Source of the DNA: Afipia birgiae 34632 | GTDB lineage: Bacteria; Pseudomonadota; Alphaproteobacteria; Rhizobiales; Xanthobacteraceae | Assembly: GCF_000308295.2 (NCBI RefSeq) | Contig: NZ_HG326653.1 | Span: 449,901 to 513,900, forward strand | Length of the DNA stretch: 64,000 nucleotides | Reading direction: 5' to 3' | Shown here: piece after piece, positions 39,100 through 49,547 of the stretch | How the letters are laid out: each line of letters starts with the position of its first letter | Position numbering within the stretch: position 1 is the first letter of the stretch | The notes under the pieces: generated by a model | What the model was told of the DNA's origin: nothing | The model's input: only the letters and a program-made list of their open reading frames with translations | Database searches by the model: none | Made by a program: the position numbers and the translations under genes

Positions 39100-39281
39100 A
39101 TCGGGCTCCAAACGGGTTGATAAAGCTACAATTGTCCATCGCGCAGCATCATGACAAGCCGCATTCGCGCAACATCCTTGTCGGCTCTCGATCTGCCCTT
39201 GATCTTCCCTTGCCGCTGCGGCCTCAACCCCCTAAAAGCAGCGCCAAATCGACATTTCCCATGTTTTCGGAGGATTTTCCC

Positions 39282-39998
39282 ATGCGGCCAAGCCGTCGCG
39301 CGCCCGACGAACTGCGCCCCGTCACGCTGGAACGGGGTGTGGTCAAATACGCCGAGGGTTCCTGCATGGTAAAGTTCGGCGACACCCACGTGCTGGTGAC
39401 CGCCACGCTGGAAGACCGCCTGCCGCCGTGGCTGAAAGGTCAGGGCCGGGGCTGGGTCACCGCCGAATACGGCATGCTGCCGCGCGCCACCCATGAGCGC
39501 ATGCGCCGCGAATCCGCTGCCGGAAAGCAAAGCGGCCGCACCGTCGAGATCCAGCGGCTGATCGGCCGCTCGCTGCGCACCACCGTGGACCTCGTCGCAC
39601 TCGGCGAACGCCAGATCACGGTGGACTGCGACGTCATCCAGGCCGATGGCGGCACCCGTACCGCATCGATCACCGGCGCATGGGTTGCGCTGGCGGATTG
39701 CCTGCAGTGGATGAAGGCGCGCAACATGCTGAAGAACGACAACGTGCTGCGCGACAACGTCGCCGCGATCTCCTGCGGGATCTACAACGGTACGCCGGTA
39801 CTCGACCTTGATTATGCGGAAGACTCCGAGGCCGAGACCGACGCGAACTTCGTCATGACCGGCGACGGCCGCATCATCGAGGTCCAGGGCACCGCCGAAA
39901 AGACGCCGTTCTCGCAGGAGGAATTCCTCAACCTGATGGCGCTGGCCAAGAAGGGCATCGCCCGGCTGGTCGACCTGCAAAAAATGGCGGTGGCGTAA
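39282..39998 (+). CDS. rph: Ribonuclease PH
   Basis: 238 residues from the ATG at 39282, with GGAGG upstream. Phosphorolytic 3' exonuclease that trims tRNA precursors. [41 protein letters not shown] and [19 protein letters not shown] (phosphate-binding Arg) and [18 protein letters not shown] are standard. It is divergent from hrcA, a frequent alphaproteobacterial arrangement, and is followed by rdgB and hemW on the same strand. Confidence 0.97.
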   Translation: MRPSRRAPDELRPVTLERGVVKYAEGSCMVKFGDTHVLVTATLEDRLPPWLKGQGRGWVTAEYGMLPRATHERMRRESAAGKQSGRTVEIQRLIGRSLRTTVDLVALGERQITVDCDVIQADGGTRTASITGAWVALADCLQWMKARNMLKNDNVLRDNVAAISCGIYNGTPVLDLDYAEDSEAETDANFVMTGDGRIIEVQGTAEKTPFSQEEFLNLMALAKKGIARLVDLQKMAVA

Positions 39999-40041
39999 TT
40001 TTCCCGCTTCCAACCGCGCTTCTCACGGATAACCATTGCGC

Positions 40042-40677
40042 ATGAGTGATCATCGCCGAATCACCGGCCGCCTTGTGATCGCGACCCACAATCCCGGCAA
40101 GCTTGCCGAGATGCGCGAACTTCTTGCGCCTTACGGCGTGGAAGCAGTGTCAGCGGCGGAACTCGGCCTCACCGAGCCCGAAGAAACCGGCACCACCTTT
40201 CAGGCCAATGCCCGCATCAAGGCCGTGGCGGCCGCGAATGCGACACAGCTTCCGGCATTCGCGGATGATTCGGGACTGGCTGTCGATGCGCTTGAGGGAC
40301 AACCCGGAATCTACTCGGCGCGCTGGGCCGGCGAGGACAAGAATTTTCTCGCTGCCATGACGCAGATCGAGCGCCTGCTGCAGGAGCGCGGCGCTAAAGA
40401 GCCGGCGCAGCGCAAGGCGCACTTCGTCTCGGCGCTGTGCGTGGCGTGGCCGGACGGCCATCTTGAGGACGTCGAGGCGCGCGTCGACGGCGCGCTGGTG
40501 TGGCCGCCGCGCGGCACGGCGGGCTTCGGTTACGATCCGGCATTTCTGCCCGACGGGCACAGCCGCACCTTCGGCGAAATGACCAGCATCGAGAAGCACG
40601 GTCTGCCGCCGATCGGCTTAGGGCTGTCGCATCGCGCGAAGGCCTTCGTGAAGCTCGCGGAGATTTGTCTCACATGA
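40042..40677 (+). CDS. rdgB: dITP/XTP pyrophosphatase (RdgB/HAM1)
   Basis: 211 residues from the ATG at 40042. It hydrolyses non-canonical purine nucleoside triphosphates (dITP, XTP) to keep them out of [21 protein letters not shown] binds the base and phosphates, [26 protein letters not shown] carries the metal-binding acids, and the C-terminal [20 protein letters not shown] is conserved. Its stop overlaps the hemW start (ATGA). Confidence 0.96.
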   Translation: MSDHRRITGRLVIATHNPGKLAEMRELLAPYGVEAVSAAELGLTEPEETGTTFQANARIKAVAAANATQLPAFADDSGLAVDALEGQPGIYSARWAGEDKNFLAAMTQIERLLQERGAKEPAQRKAHFVSALCVAWPDGHLEDVEARVDGALVWPPRGTAGFGYDPAFLPDGHSRTFGEMTSIEKHGLPPIGLGLSHRAKAFVKLAEICLT

Positions 40678-41831
40678 GCACCGCTGCGAAACAGGCTTTC
40701 GGCATTTATGTGCACTGGCCGTTCTGCCTGTCGAAGTGCCCGTACTGCGACTTCAACAGCCATGTGCGTCATGCGCCGATCGACGAGTTCCGTTTCGCGC
40801 GCGCGTTCGAGCGTGAGATCGAGACCACAGCCGCGCGCACGCCGGGCCGCGAGGTCACATCGATCTTTCTCGGCGGCGGCACACCGTCGCTGATGCAGCC
40901 GCAGACTGTCGGCGCGATTCTCAATTCCATCGCCCGGCACTGGACGGTGGCCAGCGATGTCGAGGTGACGCTGGAAGCCAATCCGACCAGCGTTGAAGCC
41001 ACGCGTTTCCATGGTTATCGCTCGGCCGGCGTCAACCGCGTATCGCTCGGCGTGCAGGCACTGGACGATGCCTCGCTGAAAGCGTTGGGACGCCTGCATA
41101 CAGCGCGCGAGGCGCTTGATGCCGTCGCCATCGCCCGCGCGGCGTTCGATCGCTACTCGTTCGATCTGATCTACGCGCGGCCCGACCAGACGCCGCAAAT
41201 GTGGGAAGACGAACTGAAGCTCGCAGTGTCGGAAGCCGCCGAGCATCTGTCACTGTATCAGCTCACCATCGAACCGGAGACGCCGTTCTTCGGGCTGCAT
41301 GCCGCAGGCAAGCTCAAGATCCCCGATGAAGACGTCGCGCGCGCGCTCTACGATGTAACGCAGGATGTCTGCGCAAAGCTCGGCCTGCCGTCCTACGAGA
41401 TTTCCAATCACGCGCGGCCCGGCGCGGAGTGCAAGCATAATCTGGTTTACTGGCGCGGACAGGAATATGCCGGCATCGGGCCGGGCGCGCATGGCCGCCT
41501 CGACATCGACGGCATCCGTCACGCCATCGCCACCGAAAAGCGCCCCGAGACCTGGCTGATGCGCGTCGAGGCGCAGGGGCATGGGGTGATCAGCGACGAG
41601 CTTCTCAACAGCGAGGAGCGGGCCGACGAATATCTCCTGATGGGGCTGCGCCTGGCGGAAGGCATTGATCCGATGCGTTACCGGGCGTTGTCGGGACGTT
41701 CCCTCGATCCAAGGCGAATCGAAATCCTGCAGGACGAAGGCGCAATCGTCGTCGATCCCGATGGCCGCGTGCGCGTGACGATGCAGGGTTTTCCGGTGCT
41801 GGACGCAGTGGTCGCGGATCTGGCGGCGTAA
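40674..41831 (+). CDS. hemW: Heme chaperone HemW-like radical SAM protein
   Basis: 385 residues. The start overlaps the rdgB stop. The radical-SAM cluster motif is [18 protein letters not shown] (CxxxCxxC). [15 protein letters not shown] is the glycine-rich SAM region, and [21 protein letters not shown] is typical. The family was long annotated as oxygen-independent coproporphyrinogen oxidase; HemW proteins bind heme and act in heme insertion. Members of this subfamily lack the extra N-terminal residues of HemN, as here. Coupled to rdgB as in many alphaproteobacteria. Confidence 0.93.
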   Translation: MSTAAKQAFGIYVHWPFCLSKCPYCDFNSHVRHAPIDEFRFARAFEREIETTAARTPGREVTSIFLGGGTPSLMQPQTVGAILNSIARHWTVASDVEVTLEANPTSVEATRFHGYRSAGVNRVSLGVQALDDASLKALGRLHTAREALDAVAIARAAFDRYSFDLIYARPDQTPQMWEDELKLAVSEAAEHLSLYQLTIEPETPFFGLHAAGKLKIPDEDVARALYDVTQDVCAKLGLPSYEISNHARPGAECKHNLVYWRGQEYAGIGPGAHGRLDIDGIRHAIATEKRPETWLMRVEAQGHGVISDELLNSEERADEYLLMGLRLAEGIDPMRYRALSGRSLDPRRIEILQDEGAIVVDPDGRVRVTMQGFPVLDAVVADLAA

Positions 41832-41846
41832 CGACAAACCGATAGC

Positions 41847-41950
41847 CGTCCCCCTGAGGTGCGAGCCGCATCGCGGCGAGCCTCGAAGGGCGACGGTGTT
41901 TCACAAGGTCATCTTTCGAGGCTCGCAAGAGCAATCACCTCAGGATGACG
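41847..41950. repeat. Palindromic repeat, family B copy 2
   Basis: From CGTCCCCCTGAGGTGCGAGCC to GCAATCACCTCAGGATGACG with inner CCTCGAAGGGCGACGG and TTTCGAGGCTCGCAAG. It is related to 28752-28891 and lies between converging hemW and the lipoprotein gene. Confidence 0.75.
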
Positions 41951-41970
41951 AAAATCAACGACGTTGAAAC

Positions 41971-43170
41971 CTACGCCCCAAAACTCTTCGGCGAGCCCGC
42001 CGTGATCGCACCGCCGCTCGAACCGACGCGCATCACCGCAAGGCCACGCTCGTTGGTGCCGTCGGTGCGAAAACGAAACAGTCCGTCGATGCCCGCGAAG
42101 CCTGATGGATTGGTCAGTACTTCCGCCGAAAACCGCTGACCGCCCTGGGTGCGCGCGAGTGCCGCCACCAGCGCGACGCTGTCATAGGCCAGCGTTGCGG
42201 TGCGGACCGGATCGCCGCCGTATTTGGCGCGATAGCGCGTGGAGAAACTGCGAAAGCCCGACGGGTCCGGAGCCGCATACAGCCCGCCCTGCAGATTGGC
42301 ACTGCCGAAGACGCGCGGATTGTCCCACAGTCCCGTACCGAGCAATTGCAGGCGCTTGAGATTAACGCCAGCCGCGACAAGCGCATCGGCGACACCGGGC
42401 AAGGCATCGCCGTCATCCGCAAGCAGCAGCGAGTCGGCCCCCTTGAGCCCCTCCGATATGCTCGAAGCAGTTGCGCCGATCTGCGAACGGTCGGCGCCGT
42501 ACTTTTCGAACGCCACCATGCGGCCGCCCTTGCGCGCGACCGCCTGCTTGAACGCCACCTCGACCACATTGCCGTAGGCGTTCTCGGGCAGGAAGGCAGC
42601 GAAGGATCGCTTTCCCGTGCCCGCGGCGTAATCGACGATGCGGGTCACGTCGGATTCAGGCAGGAAGCTCAGCAGGTACACGCCGCGGCCAGCCACACTC
42701 GAATCGGTCGAGAACGCGATCATCGAGATGCCGCGATTTCGCGCGACCTGCGCCGCAGCCGGCACCGATTGCGCGAACAGCGGCCCAAGAATGATTTCGG
42801 CGCCCTCGTCGACGGCCTGTTGGGCTCCTTGCTGCGCGCCCTGCGCCGAGCCGTTGTCGTCCTTGATCAGAAGCTGGAGATTGGGATTCTGGAATTCCGC
42901 GAGCGCCAGTTCGGCAGCATTGCGCATTGACTGCGCAGCCAGACCGGCGTTACCGGCCGCGGACAGCGGCAACAGCAGACCGACCTTGACCTGGCCGCTT
43001 CCAACAGCCGACGGCTGCTGTTGCGGACCCGCTGGCTGGTCGCCGCCGGAAAAAGGAGATTGCATGCCGGCGCAGCCGGCCACGAGCGGCGCACCCAGAA
43101 TCAGGCCAACGGCGCTGCGGCGGGTCGCGCCGCTGCGTGGGGGTTTTGGAGTGAAGGACGCAACCATCAT
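41971..43170 (-). CDS. Lipoprotein with periplasmic leucine-binding-like (PBP1/LpoA-type) domain
   Basis: 399 residues from the ATG at 43170 (GGAAG upstream; the frame is open to 43221). The lipoprotein signal RRSAVGLILGAPLVAGC has the lipobox cysteine near residue 33. The mature part matches the type I periplasmic binding fold: VKVGLLLPLSAAGNAGLAAQSMRNAAELALAEF, ILGPLFAQSVPAAAQVARNRGISMIAFSTD and a final ATLAYDSVALVAALA. In this family proteins are annotated as penicillin-binding protein activators (LpoA-like) or ABC transporter-like. No permease genes are nearby, favouring an envelope role. It is divergent from rsmI, the usual neighbour of LpoA in other proteobacteria, which supports an LpoA-like assignment. 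Confidence 0.82.
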   Translation of the reverse strand: MMVASFTPKPPRSGATRRSAVGLILGAPLVAGCAGMQSPFSGGDQPAGPQQQPSAVGSGQVKVGLLLPLSAAGNAGLAAQSMRNAAELALAEFQNPNLQLLIKDDNGSAQGAQQGAQQAVDEGAEIILGPLFAQSVPAAAQVARNRGISMIAFSTDSSVAGRGVYLLSFLPESDVTRIVDYAAGTGKRSFAAFLPENAYGNVVEVAFKQAVARKGGRMVAFEKYGADRSQIGATASSISEGLKGADSLLLADDGDALPGVADALVAAGVNLKRLQLLGTGLWDNPRVFGSANLQGGLYAAPDPSGFRSFSTRYRAKYGGDPVRTATLAYDSVALVAALARTQGGQRFSAEVLTNPSGFAGIDGLFRFRTDGTNERGLAVMRVGSSGGAITAGSPKSFGA

Positions 43171-43342
43171 TTCTCTTCCGGGCACTGATCCTCGGACACA
43201 TCTGGAAGAGGATTCAGGCATATTGTCGGCTATAAGTTAACCAGAACAAAAGCTTTTCCGCGCCGTCAGGCAAGCAAAGATATCGGCGGCCATTGCAGCT
43301 GCGAACAAGACGAAGCGGTTCTTCGGCGCTAGATTGCGCGCC

Positions 43343-44278
43343 ATGCGCACCAAGAATGTTCCCGCCTCATCGCCCGATCCCGACAGCCCCGCCCGCACCT
43401 TTGCGGTCGCAGGACACCTCATCAGCGCGCCCAAGGCCGCGCCCGGACTCTATCTGGTTGCGACTCCGATCGGCAACCTCGGCGACATCACCTTGCGCGC
43501 GCTGGAGACGCTCGCAGGTGTCGATATCGTCGCCTGCGAAGACACCCGCATCACGCGGCGGCTGATCGAGCGATTCTCCATCACCGCGACGCTCAAACAG
43601 TATCACGAGCACAACGCCGAGCAGGCGCGGCCGAAGATTCTGGAAGCGCTCGCACGCGGATCTTCCATCGCGCTGGTATCGGACGCCGGTACGCCGCTGA
43701 TTTCCGATCCCGGATTCAAGCTGGTCCGCGAGGTCAGCGCCGCAGGCTTTCCAGTGATCGCACTACCCGGACCGTCCTCGGTCCTCGCGGCGCTGTCAGT
43801 CGCAGCATTGCCCACCGACCGGTTCTTTTTCGAAGGCTTCCTGCCGTCGAAGCAGAATGCACGCCGCACCCGCATCGCGGAGCTTGCACGCATCGACGCC
43901 ACACTGGTGATGTTCGAAAGCGGGGCGCGGGTGCAGGACTGCCTGCACGATCTGGCCAGCGTCATGGGCGAACGCGACGCCGCGATCTGCCGGGAAATGA
44001 CCAAGCTGCACGAGGAGGTTCGCCGCGCGCCTGTTTCAGAACTGGCGGCAATCGCCGATACGCTGGAGACGCGCGGCGAGTTCGTGCTGGTGATCGCGCC
44101 GCCCGCCGCCGATGCCGGGCTGATGAGCGAAAATGCGCTTGATGATCTGCTGCGGACAGCGCTGGCGCGCGGCAGCGTCAAGGATGCCGTCGCCCACGCC
44201 GTCGAGGTCTCCGGACGACCACGCCGCGAAATCTATGCCCGCGCGCTTGAGTTGTCGAAGGACGGCGATGACGGATAA
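43343..44278 (+). CDS. rsmI: 16S rRNA (cytidine(1402)-2'-O)-methyltransferase
   Basis: 311 residues from the ATG at 43343. SAM-dependent enzyme modifying C1402 in the ribosomal P site. [56 protein letters not shown] and the [13 protein letters not shown] motif are diagnostic of RsmI (YraL). Overlaps yraN by 11 bases; the rsmI-yraN pair opposite an LpoA-like gene is a conserved arrangement. Confidence 0.97.
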   Translation: MRTKNVPASSPDPDSPARTFAVAGHLISAPKAAPGLYLVATPIGNLGDITLRALETLAGVDIVACEDTRITRRLIERFSITATLKQYHEHNAEQARPKILEALARGSSIALVSDAGTPLISDPGFKLVREVSAAGFPVIALPGPSSVLAALSVAALPTDRFFFEGFLPSKQNARRTRIAELARIDATLVMFESGARVQDCLHDLASVMGERDAAICREMTKLHEEVRRAPVSELAAIADTLETRGEFVLVIAPPAADAGLMSENALDDLLRTALARGSVKDAVAHAVEVSGRPRREIYARALELSKDGDDG

Positions 44279-44684
44279 CGATCCGCCGCCAAAGCACTCG
44301 AAGGTGCGCGCAAAAATTCCCTCGCCCGCGCGCGTCGCCGCGTTCCGGACCGGCCTGTCCGCCGAGAGCCGCGCCTGTGTTTACCTGATCGCCAAGGGCT
44401 ATCGCATCCTGGCGCGGCGCTTCCGCACACCCTACGGCGAGATCGACGTCGTTGCGCGGCGCAGGAATCTGCTGGCGTTCGTCGAGGTCAAGGCGCGCGC
44501 GACGCTGGACGACGCCGCCTATTCGGTGACCCCTCAGCAGCAGCAGCGCATCGTCGCCGCCGCCCAGGCCTGGCTGATGACGCACCCTGAACATGCAAAT
44601 TTCGAGATGCGGTTCGATGTTGTCCTGATTGCACCGAAACACCTGCCCAAGCACCTGATGGCGGCGTTCGACGCCGGCGCGTGA
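44268..44684 (+). CDS. yraN: YraN/UPF0102 family nuclease-fold protein
   Basis: 138 residues from the ATG at 44268, inside the end of rsm[57 protein letters not shown] shows the endonuclease-like E..D...E.K arrangement of UPF0102, and [14 protein letters not shown] follows. The biochemical role is not established; the fold suggests a Holliday-junction-resolvase-like nuclease. Probably translationally coupled to rsmI. Confidence 0.9.
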   Translation: MTDNDPPPKHSKVRAKIPSPARVAAFRTGLSAESRACVYLIAKGYRILARRFRTPYGEIDVVARRRNLLAFVEVKARATLDDAAYSVTPQQQQRIVAAAQAWLMTHPEHANFEMRFDVVLIAPKHLPKHLMAAFDAGA

Positions 44685-44710
44685 ATGCTGGTGATCCGAT
44701 TCTGACATTC

Positions 44711-44779
44711 GTGTCCCGTCGAATCCGACGTTTGCTCAGGGCCGCCCCGCAAAATGGGCGAACGTCGGATTCGGGACAC
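44711..44779. repeat. Long inverted repeat, family D copy 2
   Basis: Outer GTGTCCCG/CGGGACAC and inner CGAATCCGACGTTTGC/GCGAACGTCGGATTCG form a long, nearly perfect stem around a GC-rich loop. The arms partly resemble those of 21438-21493. It lies between yraN and gshB and could form the terminator for rsmI-yraN, though no T-tract follows. Confidence 0.75.
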
Positions 44780-44863
44780 TAGGGTTGCGTGCAAAACCTC
44801 TGGCAACGAGGACTGAAATCGCACAGATTGCCGGCCGCAACGAACAACAGCCGGGTTTGAATC

Positions 44864-45805
44864 ATGAAGCTGAAAGTCGCCGTCCAGATGGACCCCATCG
44901 CGCGAATCAACATTCGCGGCGACTCGACGTTTGCCCTGTTGCTGGAGGCACAGAGGCGCGGCCATGCGCTGTCCTACTACACGCCAGAGAAGCTCTCCCT
45001 GAAAGGCGAGCAATTGGTCGCAACCGTGCATCCGCTGACGGTGCGCGATCAGGACGGCGATCATTTCACATTAGGCGATGCCACGCGCGTCGATCTCGAA
45101 TCCTTCGATGTCATCCTGTTGCGGCAGGATCCTCCGTTCGATCTCGCCTACGTCACGACCACGCATTTCCTCGAGCGAATTCACCCGAAAACGCTCGTCG
45201 TCAACAACCCGGCCAGCGTACGCAACGCGCCGGAAAAGATTTTCGTGATGGAGTTCGCGGATCTGATGCCGCCGACGCTGATCTCGCGCGACAAGGACGA
45301 GATCAACGCCTTCCGCGCCGAGCATGGCGACGTGGTGATGAAGCCGCTGTATGGGCACGGCGGCGCTGCGGTGTTTCGCATCACGCCCAACGACATGAAT
45401 TTCGGCTCGCTCTACGACATGTTCTCGGTGACGTTCCGCGAACCGTGGGTGATCCAGCGCTTCCTTCCCGAGGTCAAGCACGGCGACAAGCGCATCATCC
45501 TTGTCGACGGCGAGTTTGCAGGCGCCGTGAACCGCGTGCCGGCAGCGGACGATCTGCGTTCCAACATGGTGCGCGGTGGCGCCGCGCAATCGACGGACCT
45601 GTCGCCGCGCGAGCGTGAAATCTGCACGCGGCTCGGCCCGGCGCTGCGCGAACGCGGGCTGCTGTTCGTCGGCATCGACGTGATCGACGGCCACCTGACG
45701 GAAATCAACGTCACCTCGCCGACCGGCATCCGGGCCATCGCCCGGCTCGGCGGCCCCGACGTTGCGGCCATAATCTGGGACGCGATCGCCGCCAAGCGCG
45801 CGTAA
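44864..45805 (+). CDS. gshB: Glutathione synthetase
   Basis: 313 residues. ATP-grasp enzyme joining gamma-glutamylcysteine and glycine. [34 protein letters not shown] is the prokaryotic GshB start; [39 protein letters not shown] (ATP-binding loop), [18 protein letters not shown] and [13 protein letters not shown] (metal-binding Asn) follow in order. Monocistronic here, after the family D repeat. Confidence 0.97.
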   Translation: MKLKVAVQMDPIARINIRGDSTFALLLEAQRRGHALSYYTPEKLSLKGEQLVATVHPLTVRDQDGDHFTLGDATRVDLESFDVILLRQDPPFDLAYVTTTHFLERIHPKTLVVNNPASVRNAPEKIFVMEFADLMPPTLISRDKDEINAFRAEHGDVVMKPLYGHGGAAVFRITPNDMNFGSLYDMFSVTFREPWVIQRFLPEVKHGDKRIILVDGEFAGAVNRVPAADDLRSNMVRGGAAQSTDLSPREREICTRLGPALRERGLLFVGIDVIDGHLTEINVTSPTGIRAIARLGGPDVAAIIWDAIAAKRA

Positions 45806-45910
45806 CTGGCTATTGTTTAATCAATTGCTGACCACCTTCTGCCAATCTCGCCGCTGAGGGAGTGTGCCGCTGCCGGATACGCGGTATGCGTGCACCGAAC
45901 GGGCTGACCA

Positions 45911-46753
45911 ATGGCAATTGAAGTTTTCAACGGAACCTCGATCCCGCGCGAGCTGACCACGGCCGCGCTCGAATTCCTGTGGGTAAAATGGAAAACCCTC
46001 AACGATACCAATGATTTGACGCTGCAACGGTTGACCGAGGAATGCAGCTACGAGCTGCGCGCCAATTCCATCCATATGATCAGCGCGGGCGATGACTTCG
46101 CCTACGTCTACGTCGGCGAGGCCATCCAAGCTGCGGCACGCGAGAAACTTGCAGGCTCCCTGCTCTCCCAGCTGACCAATCCCCTCAGGGATGAATTCAG
46201 GGACGTTTACCGGCAAGTCGCCAAGCGCATGACCCCTGCCTTTATCCGCTACACCGGCGGCCGCTCTCAGAGCGGTCAACTCTGGCAGCGGCTGGTGCTG
46301 CCGATCAAGGTCACCGACAATGCGGTGATGCTGGTGATCTATTCGGAACTGATCAGCTATCAGCTCGAGGTCTATGAGCATCTGTTCCGCACCGCGCCGG
46401 ATGCGATGGTCGTCGCATCGCCGATCTCCAACGACGTCGGCCACACCATCGACGGCTGGGTGTTGATGATCAATGATCGCGCCCGCCAATTGCTGAACTT
46501 CGACGGCAGCATCGGCAATCTGCGGCTCAGCCAGTTTCCGCAATTCGCCAGCGTCGATCTCTGGGGCCGGCTCTACGCGCCAAAATCCGCCGCCGCGGTA
46601 ACTCCCGTGACCACCGCAGATTTTGATGTCGAGCTCATGCGTTTTCCGCATGCGTTCGGACTTCGGATTTCGCCCAAGCTTGGCAGGTTCGACGCCGATG
46701 GTGCAACCTTGGTTCCGGCCATGGATACGCAGACCGCCGACCAGTCCGTCTGA
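45911..46753 (+). CDS. PAS-domain-like hypothetical protein
   Basis: 280 residues. The part from LTLQRLTEECSYELRANSIHMISAGDDFAYVYVGEAI to WQRLVLPIKVTDNAVMLVIYSELI resembles the PAS_5-type domain seen in alphaproteobacterial signalling proteins. A second sensor-like segment (YEHLFRTAPDAMVVASPISNDVGHTIDGWVLMINDRARQLLNF) follows. There is no effector domain, signal peptide or membrane segment. A cytoplasmic sensory role is plausible but not shown. Confidence 0.55.
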   Translation: MAIEVFNGTSIPRELTTAALEFLWVKWKTLNDTNDLTLQRLTEECSYELRANSIHMISAGDDFAYVYVGEAIQAAAREKLAGSLLSQLTNPLRDEFRDVYRQVAKRMTPAFIRYTGGRSQSGQLWQRLVLPIKVTDNAVMLVIYSELISYQLEVYEHLFRTAPDAMVVASPISNDVGHTIDGWVLMINDRARQLLNFDGSIGNLRLSQFPQFASVDLWGRLYAPKSAAAVTPVTTADFDVELMRFPHAFGLRISPKLGRFDADGATLVPAMDTQTADQSV

Positions 46754-46896
46754 TTTTCAAGACATTCCGATTCAAGACATCGGCAACAGTGGTGCGCGCG
46801 GGCGCCGTGCGCGCCTGCTTGCCAGTCCGCCAAAACGAGCCGCATAATCGCGCCGCGGCAACCAACGACGAACAACAAAATTCAACGGAGGAACGC

Positions 46897-47889
46897 ATGA
46901 CGACTGATGTTTCGCGACGATCTCTCCTTGCCCTTGGCGCAGGACTTGGCATCGGACTTGGCATCGGACTTGGCACAACAATGATGGGCAGCGGCGCCCT
47001 GGCGCGCGCCCCGAAGCTCGGCACACAGGCTCCGTATTTTCACCGCTTCAAGCTCGGCAGCGCGGAGGTCACCGTGGTGTCCGATGGTCCGCTGCCGCTC
47101 GGCGATCCTTCAGGCACATTCGTCGGCGTGCCGAAGGAAGACGTCCATAAAATGCTGAGCGACAACTTTCTCTCCACCAGCAACGTCATTCTCGAACAGA
47201 ATGCGCCGATCGTGAACTTCGGCGAGCGCGTTGTTCTGTTCGACACCGGCATGGGGACATCGAAGCTGTTCGGACCAACGACCGGGCGGTTACAGAAGAG
47301 CATCACCGAAGCCGGTCTCAAGCCGGAAGACGTCGATGCAATCGTTTGCTCGCATGCGCATATCGATCACATCGGCGGCATCGTCGATGAAAGCGGCAAG
47401 CCGCTGTTCCCGAACGCGCAGGTCTATATCAGCCAGGCCGATCTTGAATTCTGGACCGACGAAAAGAAAATGGATGGGCCGCTGAAGGATTTCATCGTCC
47501 ACGCCCGCAAGAACCTGATGCCGGTGCGCGACCGCATCGTGTTCTTCAAGGATGGCCAGGAATTCCTGCCCGGCGTGACGGCGATCGCGGCACCGGGTCA
47601 CACCTTCGGCCACCACATCTTCATGATCCAGTCGGAAGGAAAGTCGTTCGCCTTCCTCGGCGACCTCACGCACCACCAGATATTGCTGCTGGAGCGGCCG
47701 CGAATGGAATTCGCCTACGATTCCGATCCCAAGATGGCCGCCGCGACACGCGTGAAATTGCTCGACACGATCGCCGCCAACAAGACGGCGGTGATGTCCT
47801 ATCATTTCCCGTGGCCGGGCTATGGCCATGTGGTGAAGGCTAGCGACGGCTTCCGCTACATCGCCGAGCCGATGATCATGAATCTCTAG
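46897..47889 (+). CDS. Metallo-beta-lactamase-fold hydrolase, Tat-exported
   Basis: 330 residues from the ATG at 46897 after GGAGGAA. The signal peptide contains SRRSLLALGAGLGIGLGIGLG, a Tat motif whose hydrophobic part is built by a 12-base tandem repeat (46942-46975). The catalytic metal motif is VCSHAHIDHIGGI (HxHxDH), with later metal histidines in APGHTFGHHIFMI and a third ligand in SYHFPWPGYGH. Members include lactonases and other hydrolases; the substrate is not predictable. Periplasmic location is expected. Confidence 0.87.
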   Translation: MTTDVSRRSLLALGAGLGIGLGIGLGTTMMGSGALARAPKLGTQAPYFHRFKLGSAEVTVVSDGPLPLGDPSGTFVGVPKEDVHKMLSDNFLSTSNVILEQNAPIVNFGERVVLFDTGMGTSKLFGPTTGRLQKSITEAGLKPEDVDAIVCSHAHIDHIGGIVDESGKPLFPNAQVYISQADLEFWTDEKKMDGPLKDFIVHARKNLMPVRDRIVFFKDGQEFLPGVTAIAAPGHTFGHHIFMIQSEGKSFAFLGDLTHHQILLLERPRMEFAYDSDPKMAAATRVKLLDTIAANKTAVMSYHFPWPGYGHVVKASDGFRYIAEPMIMNL

Positions 47890-47960
47890 CGAACAGCGGC
47901 AGCGGGCGACAGGCCCGCTGCCGCGCTCCCGCTAATTTTCCGATCGGGCTGCACTCGATC

Positions 47961-48581
47961 CTACCGCGACATCACGCGCGTACCGACAGGCCACATGCGC
48001 TCGCCATCGACCGGACTTGCGCCAATCTCCCATCCAGCGCCTCCCCAGAGGGCATCGACGGCGCCGAGTACTCCGGCACTGTCCCGCACGTAAAAGATGT
48101 TAGGGACGGCATCGATCAGGAGAGTACCGGATTCACCGTTGGCCTGAATCTTCAATAGACACCACAGGTCGATGAGACGGGTCTCGTGCCGATCGTCGAG
48201 GTCATCGATGATGTGTCGATCGCGAGACAGCCTAAGCAACGTGTGAAACCGAAGCGCTGTCTCGCCACCCGCGTCTTCGATCTTGACGGCAAAGCGGCGC
48301 ATGAAAGTGGCACCAAGCCATGCGATCCTGACGTCGGCGGTCGGCGCGATATTTTCCTTGAAGTGCGCTCCTGCCAGAAACTTTCTTACGCCGGCAAATG
48401 CCGATGTCGTCGGAGGATCAACCGGCTCTGCAACCGGCACAGGACGCGGACAGTTCACCGTCTCGCCATGGATCAGCCTGCGAGGACCATGGTCATTGTC
48501 CGCTTGGGCGATCCGCGGGATCACTGACACCAGCAGCAGCATCAAAGCACGACAAAGAAACGGACGATGCAGGCGCGGCAT
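47961..48581 (-). CDS. Secreted hypothetical protein
   Basis: 206 residues. Signal peptide MPRLHRPFLCRALMLLLVSVIPRIAQAD. The mature part (FAGVRKFLAGAHFKENIAPTADVRIAWLGATFMRRF... LIDLWCLLKIQANGESGTLLIDAVPNIFYVRDSAGVLGAVDALWGGAGWEIGASP) looks well structured but matches no family I recognise. It converges with the MBL-fold gene and is divergent from comM across an unusually AT-rich spacer (48582-48858) that is probably where both promoters lie. Confidence 0.65.
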   Translation of the reverse strand: MPRLHRPFLCRALMLLLVSVIPRIAQADNDHGPRRLIHGETVNCPRPVPVAEPVDPPTTSAFAGVRKFLAGAHFKENIAPTADVRIAWLGATFMRRFAVKIEDAGGETALRFHTLLRLSRDRHIIDDLDDRHETRLIDLWCLLKIQANGESGTLLIDAVPNIFYVRDSAGVLGAVDALWGGAGWEIGASPVDGERMWPVGTRVMSR

Positions 48582-48858
48582 TTTCTTGTTCCTTGATTTT
48601 CTGCGTCAGAAACAAGGTAAATGGAAATCACCACAAGTAAATGAATGCATTAATACTTGGTTAAGGATAAAATCCTAGACAAAATGCAGCGAAATATTTG
48701 GTTTGTTTCAAATCAATACTTATTAAATTGGGACTTTTATTAGAAATATACTTGAGCTGGGACGGACCCCAGCTCCGGACTGATCGAATTCAATGTTCCC
48801 TAAATGTTCTTGCGCTTGGAGAGGTTCCTGCTAGGGTTGTCGCGGGGGCGAGGGAGCT

Positions 48859-49499
48859 ATGGTTCAGCGCGTTTCCACGGTGGCGTTTGAAGGCATCGAA
48901 GCCCGCGCGGTGGACGTGCAGGTCCAGGTCGCGCCGGGGTTGCCGGCTTTTTCTATCGTCGGCCTGCCGGACAAGGCGGTGTCCGAGGCCCGCGAACGGG
49001 TCCGCTCCGCCCTGATCGCCTCGGGACTGGCGCTGCCCGCCCGGCGAATCACCGTCAATCTTGCGCCCGCCGATCTTCCCAAGGAAGGCAGCCACTACGA
49101 TCTCCCCATCGCGCTCGGACTGATGGCGGCTATCGGCGCGATTCCGCCCGACGCGCTGACAGGTTTCACCGTGCTGGGTGAACTGGGTCTCGATGGCTCG
49201 ATCGCGCCTGTCGCAGGCGTACTGCCAGCGGCGATCGGCGCCAATGCGCGCAACGAGGGATTGATCTGCCCCGCGGCCTGCGGCGCCGAGGCGGCATGGG
49301 CCAGCCCGGATATCCAGATCGTCGCAGCGGCGTCCTTGATTCAGATCGCAAATCATTTCAAGGGCACGCAGGTTCTGTCGCGACCCGAACCGAAGATTAC
49401 CGAACGCCAGATTGCATCGCTCGATCTGCGCGACATCAAAGGCCAGGAAAGCGCCAAGCGTGCGCTCGAGATCGCCGCGGCCGGCGGGCATCACCTCTT
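48859..49499 (+). pseudogene. comM: comM, 5' part (interrupted by the integrative element)
   Basis: First 213 codons of a Mg-chelatase-like ATPase (YifB/ComM). VSTVAFEGIEARAVDVQVQVAPGLPAFSIVGLPDKAVSEARERVRSAL and ITVNLAPADLPKEGSHYDLPIALGLM are diagnostic of the N-terminal Lon-substrate-like domain. The frame reaches GGHHLL and then runs into element DNA, ending at a TGA (49504-49506) two codons later. Joining 48859-49499 to 58825-59722 gives 1539 bases, a full 512-residue frame across GGHHLLMIGSPGAGKS. ComM is a branch-migration helicase for natural transformation; integrity is lost here. Confidence 0.95.
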
Positions 49500-49509
49500 G
49501 AGGTGATGC
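49488..49509. repeat. attL of the comM element (perfect palindrome around TT)
   Basis: Arms GCATCACCTC (49488-49497) and GAGGTGATGC (49500-49509) are perfect inverted repeats around a TT (49498-49499). The left arm is comM sequence and the right arm is element sequence. The element end continues TACATTAA, whose inverse appears at the right end (58806-58813). TT is the most likely crossover dinucleotide. Confidence 0.85.
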
Positions 49510-49547
49510 TACATTAACTTCTCCCGGTTATCCGGCGAGGAGTTGAG

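Noticed and set aside
37919-39281. CIRCE element for HrcA
   Set aside because: Looked for TTAGCACTC-N9-GAGTGCTAA before grpE, hrcA and dnaK; none present.
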